From: Actinocrinis sp046724665
Lineage (GTDB): Bacteria > Actinomycetota > Actinomycetes > Streptomycetales > Catenulisporaceae
DNA length: 9,893 nucleotides
NCBI GenBank assembly: GCA_046724665.1
Contig: JBKOWZ010000115.1
Location: 1 to 9,893, forward strand
Reading direction: 5' to 3'
Shown piece after piece: positions 1 to 6,076 of the stretch. Below the pieces are notes generated by a model, which worked only from the letters and a program-made list of their open reading frames with translations, made no database searches and was not told the DNA's origin. The position numbers and the translations under genes were made by a program. Numbering within the stretch: position 1 is the stretch's first letter; the number at the start of each line of letters is the position of its first letter.

Positions 1-1077
1 ACCTACCACGCCGACGACCTGTCGCTAAACGGCCCCGCCGGACCAACCAGCACACCAACACCAACCACCACCAACAGCACCACACCCACCCCCACACCCA
101 GCACCACACCAACACACAGCCCAAGCACATCACCGTCACCCACGCCGTCGGGGACAGTCACCTCGCCCGGAGGCAACGGCGCGTTCACGCACCCGGTGTA
201 CTTCATGCCGCTGGACAACAGCCCGGCCTCGATCTCCTCGATCATCAGCGGTTCCGGGGAGAAGCAGTTCAACCTCGCCTTCGTGCTCGACTCCGGCGGG
301 TGCACCCCGGCGTGGGACGGCAACTCCTCGACTCCGGTCTCCTCGGACACGGCCGTGGCGGCCGACGTCAACGCCATCCGCGCGGCGGGCGGCGACGTCG
401 CGGTGTCCTTCGGCGGCTACAACGGCACCGAGCTCGGCTCGACCTGCGGTTCGGCCTCCGCGCTGGCCAGCGCGTACCAGCAGGTGATCAACAAGTACAG
501 GCTGACCCGGGTCGATTTCGACTACGAGAACACCGCGCTGGACTCGAACACCGCGGTCCGCTTCGGCGCGATCAAGATCCTCGAGGCGAACAACCCCGGC
601 CTGAAGGTCTCGCTGACCATCCCGATGACCACGGTCGGCTTCCCGGGCAGCGGCACCGACGAGATCCGGCAGGCCATCGCCAACGGCGCCCGGCTCGACG
701 TGATCAACATCATGGACTTCGACACCGGCCTGACCGCGGGCACCGAGGCCGCGCAGACCGAGTCGATCGCCAACGCCGCGGTCGGCCAGCTGGAGTCGAT
801 CTACGGCTGGAACGCCGCGACGGCCTGGGCGCACCTGGGCTTCCAGCTGATGAACGGGCACACCGACCAGCCCTCTGAGCTGTTCACCCAGTCCGATTTC
901 AACACCCTGCTGGCCTTCGCCAAGGTGAACCACCCGGCGTGGTTCTCGTTCTGGTCGGTCAACCGGGACTATCAGTGCCCTGTCGGTGCGGTCGAGCCGT
1001 GGGCGCCGGGTACGTGCTCGAACATCAGTCAGAACCCGTACGACTTCACGAAGATCATCGTGCAGTACACCGGCTGA
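1..1077 (+). CDS. Secreted GH18 chitinase, 3' part (5' end outside window)
   Basis: The frame is open from base 1 to the TGA at 1075-1077 (358 codons visible). Codons 1-11 read TYHADDLSLNG, which looks like the last strand of a carbohydrate-binding beta-sandwich; that is inference. Codons 12-60 are a Pro/Thr/Ser linker typical of secreted polysaccharidases. The rest is a GH18 barrel: SFGG at 136-139, the DFDYE form of the DxDxE catalytic motif at 172-176 with E176 as likely acid, MDFD at 238-241 in place of the usual MxYD, and a late WSFW (W318) at the end of the barrel. Four cysteines could form two disulphides. The family hydrolyses beta-1,4 bonds in chitin by substrate-assisted catalysis. 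The fold looks closest to the Pyrococcus ChiA-like branch, with moderate certainty. A GTG at 196 lies inside the barrel and is not the start. The signal peptide would be upstream of the window. Confidence 0.88.
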   Translation, partial: TYHADDLSLNGPAGPTSTPTPTTTNSTTPTPTPSTTPTHSPSTSPSPTPSGTVTSPGGNGAFTHPVYFMPLDNSPASISSIISGSGEKQFNLAFVLDSGGCTPAWDGNSSTPVSSDTAVAADVNAIRAAGGDVAVSFGGYNGTELGSTCGSASALASAYQQVINKYRLTRVDFDYENTALDSNTAVRFGAIKILEANNPGLKVSLTIPMTTVGFPGSGTDEIRQAIANGARLDVINIMDFDTGLTAGTEAAQTESIANAAVGQLESIYGWNAATAWAHLGFQLMNGHTDQPSELFTQSDFNTLLAFAKVNHPAWFSFWSVNRDYQCPVGAVEPWAPGTCSNISQNPYDFTKIIVQYTG

Positions 1078-1154
1078 CGGTCAACCGACAACCGGCGATC
1101 AGCTGACCGACTGGCTGACGCGTCGCGAAACGCGCGCCGTGTGCCAGACGCCGG

Positions 1155-1191
1155 GTGCGCCTCGCCTCCCGACCCCTCGGGCGAGGCGCAC
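1155..1191. terminator. Bidirectional hairpin terminator between convergent genes
   Basis: There is a perfect 12-bp inverted repeat: GTGCGCCTCGCC (1155-1166) and GGCGAGGCGCAC (1180-1191), with a 13-base loop. It lies 78 bases past the chitinase stop and 52 bases past the stop of the convergent methyltransferase gene, so it can serve both. There is no T-tract on either side, which is common for terminators in high-GC actinomycetes. Confidence 0.7.
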
Positions 1192-1203
1192 ACGGCGAGC
1201 GAG

Positions 1204-1253
1204 GATCAGGGCTCGCAATCATGACTCGATCAGGGCACGCAATCAGGGCTTGC
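1204..1253. repeat. Short 24-bp-period direct repeat at the methyltransferase 3' end
   Basis: GATCAGGGCTCGCAATCA (1204-1221) and GATCAGGGCACGCAATCA (1228-1245) match at 17 of 18 bases with a 24-bp period. A third, partial copy (ATCAGGGCTTGC, 1242-1253) overlaps the end of the second. The methyltransferase stop codon (1243-1245 on the plus strand) sits inside this overlap, so the repeat unit carries a copy of the gene's Lys-Pro-stop end. It looks like a local tandem duplication of the stop region. Confidence 0.6.
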
Positions 1254-2082
1254 GGCCGACGGCTCCGGCGATGCAGTACTGCGCCTGGTTCAGCGGCTCC
1301 AGGAAGGGTCCGTCCGGCCACCACCGCGCGCACAGCTCAAGGCCCGGCTCGACGAGTTCGAGCCCGTCGAAGAGCTCCAGCAGCTCGGCGCGGGTCCGGA
1401 AGGTGCCCGAGCCCATCGGGCTGTGCAGGAACCTGTCCTCCATCCGGCGGGCCACCTCGGTGTGCTCGTTCTCCGGGTCGAGGAAGTGGCTTATCCCCAC
1501 GTACGAGCCCGACGGCAGCGCGTCGATGTACTCGCGCATGACCTGCGCGGGGTGCTCGCGCGGGCCGTTGTCGTGGTGCAGCGTCCCCATCTGGAGGAAC
1601 GCCAGCGGCCTGGTGAAGTCGATCCGCTGGCGGATCTCCTCGTTGCCCAGCACGTCGCGCGGGTCGAAGATGTCCGCGGACACCAGGTGCGTCTGCTCGT
1701 TCTCCTCCAGCAGCGCGCGGCCGTGGGCGAGCACCACCGGGTCGTTGTCGATGTAGACGACCGTGGCGTCCGGGTTGACCCGCTGCACGACCTGGTGCAC
1801 GTTCTCGGCGGTGGGCAGGCCCGAACCGCAGTCGAGGAACTGGTCAATCCCGGTCTGCGCGGCCAGGAAGCGGCAGGCGCGGATGAGGAAGTTGCGATTC
1901 TCCGTCGCCAGATCCCGGGCCTCCGGGGCGACCGACGTCACATCCGTGACGACTTGCCGGTCCACCTCGTAGTTGTCCTTGCCGTTGAGGAAGGCGTCGT
2001 ACACCCGGGCGATACTGGCCCTGGTCGGATCGACACCCACGGGCACGGACCTGCTGGACGGGGCGACGGCGTTGTCGGTCAT
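1243..2082 (-). CDS. SAM-dependent methyltransferase, DUF574 / Methyltransf_19 family
   Basis: A 279-residue protein, about the usual length of this mostly actinobacterial family. Visible motifs are an N-terminal SIARVYDAFLNGKDNYEVD segment (23-41), the SAM-binding motif I FLDCGSGLPT (82-91), the strand-2 acidic motif YIDNDPVVLAHG (110-121), SADIFDP (135-141), FLQMGTLHH (162-170) and a late aromatic ARWWPDG (252-258). The fold predicts SAM-dependent methyl transfer; the substrate is unknown and cannot be read from the sequence. The ATG at 2082 was chosen because GGGAG lies 7 bases upstream. An in-frame start at 2109 would add nine residues without a comparable site. The gene is divergent from the XRE regulator, a common neighbour of this family, so co-regulation is plausible but not shown. 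Confidence 0.9.
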   Translation of the reverse strand: MTDNAVAPSSRSVPVGVDPTRASIARVYDAFLNGKDNYEVDRQVVTDVTSVAPEARDLATENRNFLIRACRFLAAQTGIDQFLDCGSGLPTAENVHQVVQRVNPDATVVYIDNDPVVLAHGRALLEENEQTHLVSADIFDPRDVLGNEEIRQRIDFTRPLAFLQMGTLHHDNGPREHPAQVMREYIDALPSGSYVGISHFLDPENEHTEVARRMEDRFLHSPMGSGTFRTRAELLELFDGLELVEPGLELCARWWPDGPFLEPLNQAQYCIAGAVGRKP

Positions 2083-2089
2083 ATGCGAT

Positions 2090-2094
2090 CTCCC
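2090..2094 (-). promoter_or_regulatory. Ribosome binding site that fixes the methyltransferase start
   Basis: GGGAG on the minus strand, with 7 bases between it and the ATG at 2082. It favours this start over the in-frame start at 2109. Confidence 0.65.
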
Positions 2095-2097
2095 GGG

Positions 2098-2163
2098 TCG
2101 TTTGCACAAGGCAGAGAGCTGATGGCGCTTAACTTAGCGTAAGGAGTCGTAATACGATCGTAA
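2098..2163. promoter_or_regulatory. Divergent promoter/operator region of the methyltransferase and XRE genes
   Basis: This AT-richer stretch lies in the 113-base gap between the two divergent starts. It holds TCGTTTGCA (2098-2106), then ACTTAGCGTAAGG (2132-2144), which contains the dyad CTTA-GCG-TAAG. Both elements recur upstream of the DUF397 gene. CGTAA occurs three times, starting at 2138, 2148 and 2159 (10- and 11-bp steps), and the last copy overlaps the 10-bp palindrome TACGATCGTA (2153-2162). A possible XRE promoter is TTAACT (2129-2134), an 18-base spacer and TACGAT (2153-2158). The opposite strand offers a weaker pair, TTTACG and TACGCT. The promoter hexamers are guesses; the repeats and dyads are directly visible. 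Binding by the XRE protein itself is inference. Confidence 0.5.
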
Positions 2164-2182
2164 ACGCGCCAAGAAGTTCGAC

Positions 2183-2189
2183 GGAGAGG
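2183..2189 (+). promoter_or_regulatory. Ribosome binding site that fixes the XRE GTG start
   Basis: GGAGAGG with 6 bases before the GTG at 2196. It supports this GTG as the start. The kinase gene on the other strand has the same GGAGAGG sequence. Confidence 0.7.
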
Positions 2190-2195
2190 TCAACC

Positions 2196-3068
2196 GTGTT
2201 CGACGACCCGAGGCAGACCCCTGCGCCTGGCCCGACGGTCAGGCGGTTGATTCTCGGCACGCAACTGCGCAGGCTGCGTGAGCAGGCCGGGATCAGCCGG
2301 GCATCGGCCGCGTACAGCATCCGCGGCTCCGAGTCGAAGCTGAGCCGGATGGAGAGCGGCCGGGTCGGCTTCAAGGAGCGCGACGTCGCGGACCTGCTCA
2401 CCCTCTACGGCGTGCAGGACGAGGAGGAGCGCGCGAAGGTGCTCGCCCTGGTCGGGCAGTCGAACGTGCAGGGCTGGTGGCACGCTTACAGCGACCTGAT
2501 GCCGAAGTGGTTCGAGGACTACGTCGGCCTCGAGGAGTCCGCCACCCAGATCAAGGCGTACGAGTTGCAGTTCGTCCCCGGCCTGTTGCAGACCGAGGCC
2601 TACGCGATGGCGATCGCCAGCCGCGGGCGCCCGCAGAACGCGAACCGCGAGACGGAACGCAAAGTGCATCTGCGAATGCAGCGGCAGAAGATCCTGCTCG
2701 GTCAGACGGCGCCGAAGCTGTGGGTCGTCATCGACGAGTCGGTGCTCTACCGCCGGCTCGGCGGGCCGCGGGTGCTGCGCGCGCAGATCGACCACCTGCT
2801 GGAGATGACCGCGCTGTCGAACATCTCGTTGCAGGTCGTGCCGTACCAGACCAGCGGATACGGAGCGGAGGGGCCGTTCACGCTGCTGCGCTTCGGCGAG
2901 GCCGAGCTGTCGGACATCGTGTACGTCGAACACCTGGCCGGCGCGCTCTACCTGGAGAAGCCCGAGGAGATCGAGATCTACAGCCGCGCGCTCGACCGGC
3001 TGGCCGTGGAGGCGGAGACTCCGGCGCGCAGCCGGCAGATCCTGCTGAAGGTGCGCGAGGAGATCTGA
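2196..3068 (+). CDS. XRE-family regulator with HTH and DUF5753 domain
   Basis: A 290-residue protein starting at GTG. Residues about 18-75 form an XRE/HTH_31 DNA-binding domain (LGTQLRRLREQAGISRASAA, then SKLSRMESGRV). Residues about 103-284 match DUF5753, with the signature FVPGLLQTEAYA at 126-137 and a conserved LQVVPY segment later. Proteins of this build are very common in Streptomyces and relatives, include WhiJ-like developmental regulators, and typically sit next to a DUF397 small protein thought to modulate them. Here the DUF397 gene follows in the same direction after 281 bases, with its own likely promoter. The protein probably binds DNA near its own start and near the DUF397 gene, where a shared motif is visible. 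The regulon and any signal bound by DUF5753 cannot be told from the sequence. Confidence 0.93.
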   Translation: MFDDPRQTPAPGPTVRRLILGTQLRRLREQAGISRASAAYSIRGSESKLSRMESGRVGFKERDVADLLTLYGVQDEEERAKVLALVGQSNVQGWWHAYSDLMPKWFEDYVGLEESATQIKAYELQFVPGLLQTEAYAMAIASRGRPQNANRETERKVHLRMQRQKILLGQTAPKLWVVIDESVLYRRLGGPRVLRAQIDHLLEMTALSNISLQVVPYQTSGYGAEGPFTLLRFGEAELSDIVYVEHLAGALYLEKPEEIEIYSRALDRLAVEAETPARSRQILLKVREEI

Positions 3069-3200
3069 CCGCGCCGCGCCCCGGCCACGCCGTGCAAGAG
3101 GCGTCGGGGCGTACGGGCGTAGCCGCTCGCCGTCGTCAGACGTCCACTGAGACAGTCTTCCGCGAGTCGAGCGCTGACACGTTCTGACGACCCGTCGGAC

Positions 3201-3225
3201 CTGGCCTTTCGGCCGAAGGTTCGGC
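3201..3225 (+). other. Two small mutually exclusive hairpins after the XRE gene
   Basis: GGCC-TTTC-GGCC (3203-3214) and GCCGA-AGGT-TCGGC (3212-3225) overlap, so only one can form at a time. They lie in the 281-base gap between the XRE and DUF397 genes. They could be a weak terminator or a chance feature of GC-rich sequence. Apart from these and the promoter elements downstream, I see nothing in that gap and no credible small gene. Confidence 0.25.
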
Positions 3226-3246
3226 AATGGTCTGATCCTCAGCTCT

Positions 3247-3286
3247 TCGTTTGCATCCGGCTTTCACGGTGCTACTTTGCGTTAGG
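3247..3286 (+). promoter_or_regulatory. Promoter and shared element upstream of the DUF397 gene
   Basis: TTGCAT (3251-3256), a 16-base spacer and TACTTT (3273-3278) form a plausible sigma-70-type promoter about 70 bases before the ATG. The same stretch carries TCGTTTGCA (3247-3255), identical to 2098-2106, and ACTTTGCGTTAGG (3274-3286), which matches 11 of 13 bases of 2132-2144. The second element overlaps the candidate -10 box, a position from which a bound regulator could repress. Four GTGCA copies follow, starting at 3290, 3296, 3309 and 3322; the last three are 13 bp apart. Confidence 0.5.
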
Positions 3287-3349
3287 CAGGTGCATGTGCA
3301 AGTGACTCGTGCAGACGGACCGTGCAGGTCGGTCGGAAAGTGAGGGGCC

Positions 3350-3595
3350 ATGGCAGCGCAGAACCCTGAGATCACCAACGGCGTGTCGGCCGACCGTCTG
3401 GTCGGCGCCGCGTGGCGCAAGAGCAGCCACAGCGGCTACAACGGCAACTGCGTCGAACTGGCGGCGCTGGCGGACGGCTCGGTCGCGGTGCGCAACTCGC
3501 GCGACCCGCACGGGCCGGCGCTGGTCTACACCCGCGCCGAGATCGCGGCGTTCCTCGCCGGGATCAAGGACGGCGAGTTCGACGACGTGCTCTGA
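3350..3595 (+). CDS. DUF397 small protein, partner of the XRE/DUF5753 regulator
   Basis: An 81-residue protein, normal for the family. The DUF397 core covers residues about 20-77: AWRKSSHSG, then CVELA, the strand VAVRNSRDPHG and the helix AEIAAFLAGIKDGEFDD. The ATG at 3350 follows a purine-rich GTGAGGGG, close to the start. Members occur in large numbers in Streptomyces next to XRE/DUF5753 genes, and some pairs have been discussed as antitoxin/toxin-like or developmental regulators. A direct contact with the upstream regulator is the family expectation, not something visible here. The gene seems to have its own promoter, so the ratio of the two proteins may be controlled separately. Confidence 0.93.
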   Translation: MAAQNPEITNGVSADRLVGAAWRKSSHSGYNGNCVELAALADGSVAVRNSRDPHGPALVYTRAEIAAFLAGIKDGEFDDVL

Positions 3596-3624
3596 GACGG
3601 CGCCGTCCGGGGGGACGTGCGCAC

Positions 3625-3665
3625 GCTGCGTCGCCCGGGCCGTGCGGTGCCCGGGCGACGACAGC
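3625..3665. terminator. Strong hairpin between the DUF397 and FHA genes
   Basis: GTCGCCCGGGC (3630-3640) and GCCCGGGCGAC (3649-3659) pair perfectly over 11 bp with an 8-base loop. GCTG (3625-3628) and CAGC (3662-3665) extend the stem past a small internal loop. The convergent genes end at 3595 (+) and 3721 (-), so this can terminate both. Confidence 0.72.
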
Positions 3666-3703
3666 GCCCACCCCGCGACGCCGTCGCGGCGGCGGGCAGC
3701 GCT
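3663..3703. terminator. Second hairpin between the same convergent genes
   Basis: CCGCGAC (3673-3679) and GTCGCGG (3683-3689) form a 7-bp stem with a 3-base loop. Outer arms AGCGC (3663-3667) and GCGCT (3699-3703) can extend it, and TTT follows on the plus strand. It lies nearer the FHA stop than the first hairpin. The outer arms compete for bases 3663-3665. Confidence 0.5.
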
Positions 3704-3720
3704 TTATCAGCTCTCTGGGA

Positions 3721-4689
3721 TCAGGCCCCTTCGAGGACGAGCGTGGTCCACACGCCGAGATGGATCCGGTCGCCGGGGCCGACCGGCACCTCGGTCTCGG
3801 CGGGCAGCGGTTCCTCGGCGCCGTTGAGCCGGGTTCCGTTGGCGGAGTCGAGGTCCACCAGCGACCACGAGCCGTCCGCGGCACGCAGCAGCTGGGCGTG
3901 CAGGTGCGAGACCGCCGGGTCGAGCGGCGGCCCGGTCAGGTCGATCTCGACCGCGATGCCCCGGCTGGCCGAGGCCCGGCCGATCCTGATCCGGTCGCCG
4001 TCCAGCGGGAAGCGGCGCTCGCCGGGATACTTCGGGAACGGGAAGTCGGCCTCGACGATGTCGCCGCGCTCGATCTGCGCGGCGTAGTACTCGGGATCGG
4101 CGATGACGACGGCCGTGAGCCGGCGCGGCGGTGCAGGGGACGCCCCGGCGGCCGTGGCCGCAGTCACCGCTCCAGTCGCGGCCGACACCGACTGCGCGGA
4201 TGCCCGACCGGACACCGGCGGCACCGGCGCCTGACCCGCCTCAGTCGCGCTGCCGGACGCGGCGAATTCTCGCTCGGCCTTCTCGAACTCGGCGTCGAAG
4301 TCGTAGTCCGGCGGCATCGCCAGCGTTTCCGCGAACGGATCCGGGTTCTGCGCCGCCGACGACGCGGCCGGTCCCTGCGGCGTTGACGATGCCGCAGGCG
4401 TCAGCGTGGGCGGTACGAGCTCGGCCAGCTCGTAGTCGAACCCGCACTCCTCGCAGAACCGGCCGCCGCGCTCGGCGCCGCACTGCGGGCACGAGCCGCC
4501 TGCGGCGGCCCCCGCGCCGGTCTCGGACGGTGCGGACGTGCCGGAACCGGATACGCCGGTACCGGACACCGCCGGCCCTGACGCGGCGGACTCGGCGGCG
4601 GGCCTGACCGGCGCACCGCCCATCACCGCGCCGCAGGTGTCGCAGTAGTCGCTGGTCTGAGAATCGTGCCCGGCTGGACACAGCGCCAT
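3721..4689 (-). CDS. FHA-domain protein with two N-terminal zinc-binding ribbons
   Basis: A 322-residue protein. Residues 4-19 (CPAGH, then YCDTCG) and 67-82 (CPQCG, then FCEECG) are two zinc-ribbon-like modules. A disordered Ala/Ser/Gly/Pro region with an acidic patch after ETLAMPP (121-127) links them to a C-terminal FHA domain (about 189-322). FHA landmarks are IGR (R238), SHLHA (261-265, where most members have SRxHA) and SANGT (282-286). FHA domains bind phosphothreonine peptides, so this is the likely reader of the kinase encoded upstream in the operon. In mycobacteria and corynebacteria PknG phosphorylates the small FHA protein GarA/OdhI; this protein is larger, and I see no GarA-like ETTS motif near its start, so equivalence is not assumed. 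The ATG at 4689 has GGGGAGG 6 bases upstream. It is the last gene of the operon. Confidence 0.9.
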   Translation of the reverse strand: MALCPAGHDSQTSDYCDTCGAVMGGAPVRPAAESAASGPAVSGTGVSGSGTSAPSETGAGAAAGGSCPQCGAERGGRFCEECGFDYELAELVPPTLTPAASSTPQGPAASSAAQNPDPFAETLAMPPDYDFDAEFEKAEREFAASGSATEAGQAPVPPVSGRASAQSVSAATGAVTAATAAGASPAPPRRLTAVVIADPEYYAAQIERGDIVEADFPFPKYPGERRFPLDGDRIRIGRASASRGIAVEIDLTGPPLDPAVSHLHAQLLRAADGSWSLVDLDSANGTRLNGAEEPLPAETEVPVGPGDRIHLGVWTTLVLEGA

Positions 4690-4723
4690 CGGAAGCCTCC
4701 CCGGTCCGTGGACTCGCTTTCAC

Positions 4724-4744
4724 CCCGGGCCGCCCACGCCCGGG
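4724..4744 (-). other. Hairpin in the gap between the VWA and FHA genes
   Basis: CCCGGGC (4724-4730) and GCCCGGG (4738-4744) form a 7-bp stem with a 7-base loop, in the only non-overlapping junction of the operon (73 bases). It could partly terminate or stabilise transcripts and so set FHA levels apart from the other genes. No T-tract follows. Confidence 0.35.
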
Positions 4745-4762
4745 CTCAGCCTTGGGCCACGG

Positions 4763-6076
4763 CTAGTTGTTGTTGCCCTTGCCGACCCGCACGGTCTTGC
4801 TCGACCTGGTGTCGAGCGCCATCTCGTCCGCGTCGTTGACCCGCGCCTTGAGCCGCACCGTGCCGGTCGCCGGATCGTCCACGTCCACCACCTTGTGCAG
4901 CAGCTTGGTCGTCTCCTCGTTGCCGGACTCGGCGGCGAGCTGCACCGCGCGGCCCAGCTTGGCGGTGGCCGTGTCGAAGTCGCCGTTCTTGCGCGCCTCA
5001 AGGCCCTCCTGGATCGCGTCGGCCAGCTCCGCCTGCCCGGTGTAGTGCGCGACCTGCCGGTTGATCTTCGTGGACAGCGCCGCGTCGTCGGTCCACACCG
5101 CGCGCACCAGGCCCTGGCCGAGCACCTCGGCCTGCCCGGAGGAATCGACCGAGACCAGCGAGGCGCGGCCGGCCAGCATCTCGTCGCCCACCGAGCCGGC
5201 GCGCACCGTGACGCAGACGTGGTAGTCGCGCGACTCGGCGCCCCACGCCCCGGTCGGGTAGTCCCCGGCCAGCGGGCCGGTCGGCACGCGCTTGCCGGTC
5301 AGGTCCACCACAGTCGGCGCGACCTGCTTGACGAACTTGACCGACGCCCCCTGCGGCGACCACAACCGCAGCCGCACGTCCGCGACCGCCTTGCCCATCG
5401 CGGCCTCGATCATCGAGCGGAAGTCGGCGGCCAGGCCGCCCGGCTCGGGCACGATGTCCACCGTGCCGAGCAGGCCGGTCGCGACCCGGCGCAGCTCGGC
5501 GACCACCCAGTCGGTGCCCACGCCGCGGCAGTCGCAGGTGAACCGGCCCTCGCAGCGGGCGATCGCCTGGTCCAGGTCGGCCGGGGTCTCGTGCTCGTCC
5601 TTGCCGTCGGTCAGCAGGATCGCGTGCCGGATCGCGTTCTCGTGCCCGGTGAACAGCCGGTCGGCCAGCGCGAGCCACTGGCCGATCGCGGTGCCGCCGC
5701 CGGCCGTGAGCCGGTCCACGGCGGCCTTGGCGGCCGCGCGGGTGGAGGCGTCGGCAGGCACCAGGTACTCGGTGTTGGGGAAGACCATCCTCGACACGTG
5801 CGTCCCGGCGACGACGGCGAACGGCACGCCGTCACGGATCGCGTCGATCGCCGCCCTGGTGGCCTGCCGCGCGGCCGACATCTTCGTGGACGGATAGTCC
5901 ATCGAGCCGGAGCAGTCCACCATGATCACCTGGGCCGCGCGCGTGCCGGCCGAGCCGGCGGTCGAGCCGGAGGAGGTCACCGTGACGATCGCGTTGACCT
6001 CGTCCGCCCCCTCGGACAGGTATTCGTTCTGGTAGACGCTCACGCCGAACTGCGGCAGGCCGCTGCTGGTGCTCAC
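4763..6076 (-). CDS. VWA-domain protein with intact MIDAS site
   Basis: A 437-residue protein with no signal peptide or membrane segment visible, so probably cytoplasmic. The VWA domain covers about residues 47-225. Its metal-ion-dependent adhesion site is complete: DCSGS (54-58), T129 in GGGTAIG and D157 in LLTDGKD. Beta-rich sequence follows (about 231-330), then a helical TPR-like stretch (about 346-397) and a basic tail ending KGNNN. VWA/MIDAS proteins bind partners through a metal, which fits an adaptor role for the kinase and phosphatase. Its GTG start overlaps the phosphatase stop (GTGA, 6073-6076), so the two are probably translationally coupled, and GAGGGG lies 8 bases upstream. C175, C181 and C183 form a CX5CXC cluster inside the VWA domain, which is unusual. 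The bound partner cannot be told from the sequence. Confidence 0.9.
   Translation of the reverse strand: MSTSSGLPQFGVSVYQNEYLSEGADEVNAIVTVTSSGSTAGSAGTRAAQVIMVDCSGSMDYPSTKMSAARQATRAAIDAIRDGVPFAVVAGTHVSRMVFPNTEYLVPADASTRAAAKAAVDRLTAGGGTAIGQWLALADRLFTGHENAIRHAILLTDGKDEHETPADLDQAIARCEGRFTCDCRGVGTDWVVAELRRVATGLLGTVDIVPEPGGLAADFRSMIEAAMGKAVADVRLRLWSPQGASVKFVKQVAPTVVDLTGKRVPTGPLAGDYPTGAWGAESRDYHVCVTVRAGSVGDEMLAGRASLVSVDSSGQAEVLGQGLVRAVWTDDAALSTKINRQVAHYTGQAELADAIQEGLEARKNGDFDTATAKLGRAVQLAAESGNEETTKLLHKVVDVDDPATGTVRLKARVNDADEMALDTRSSKTVRVGKGNNN

Noticed and set aside
136..933. Minus-strand open frame opposite the chitinase
   Set aside because: The composition is low-complexity Arg/Gly/Val and there is no family motif, while the plus frame encodes a complete GH18 catalytic domain.
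1204..1253. CRISPR-like repeats
   Set aside because: There are only two full copies and one partial, with 6-base gaps and no spacers of uniform length, and no cas genes.
2083..2109. Earlier methyltransferase start at 2109
   Set aside because: It adds nine residues unlike the family and lacks the GGGAG site found before the ATG at 2082.
2190..3227. Minus-strand open frame opposite the XRE gene
   Set aside because: Shadow frame. The XRE frame has clear HTH and DUF5753 motifs and a ribosome binding site.
3069..3349. Possible small gene between the XRE and DUF397 genes
   Set aside because: No open frame there has both a ribosome binding site and recognisable or well-biased coding sequence; promoter elements explain the downstream half.
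3412..4386. Plus-strand open frame running through the DUF397 end and the FHA gene
   Set aside because: It crosses two terminator hairpins, is Arg-rich without motifs, and competes with the well-supported FHA frame.
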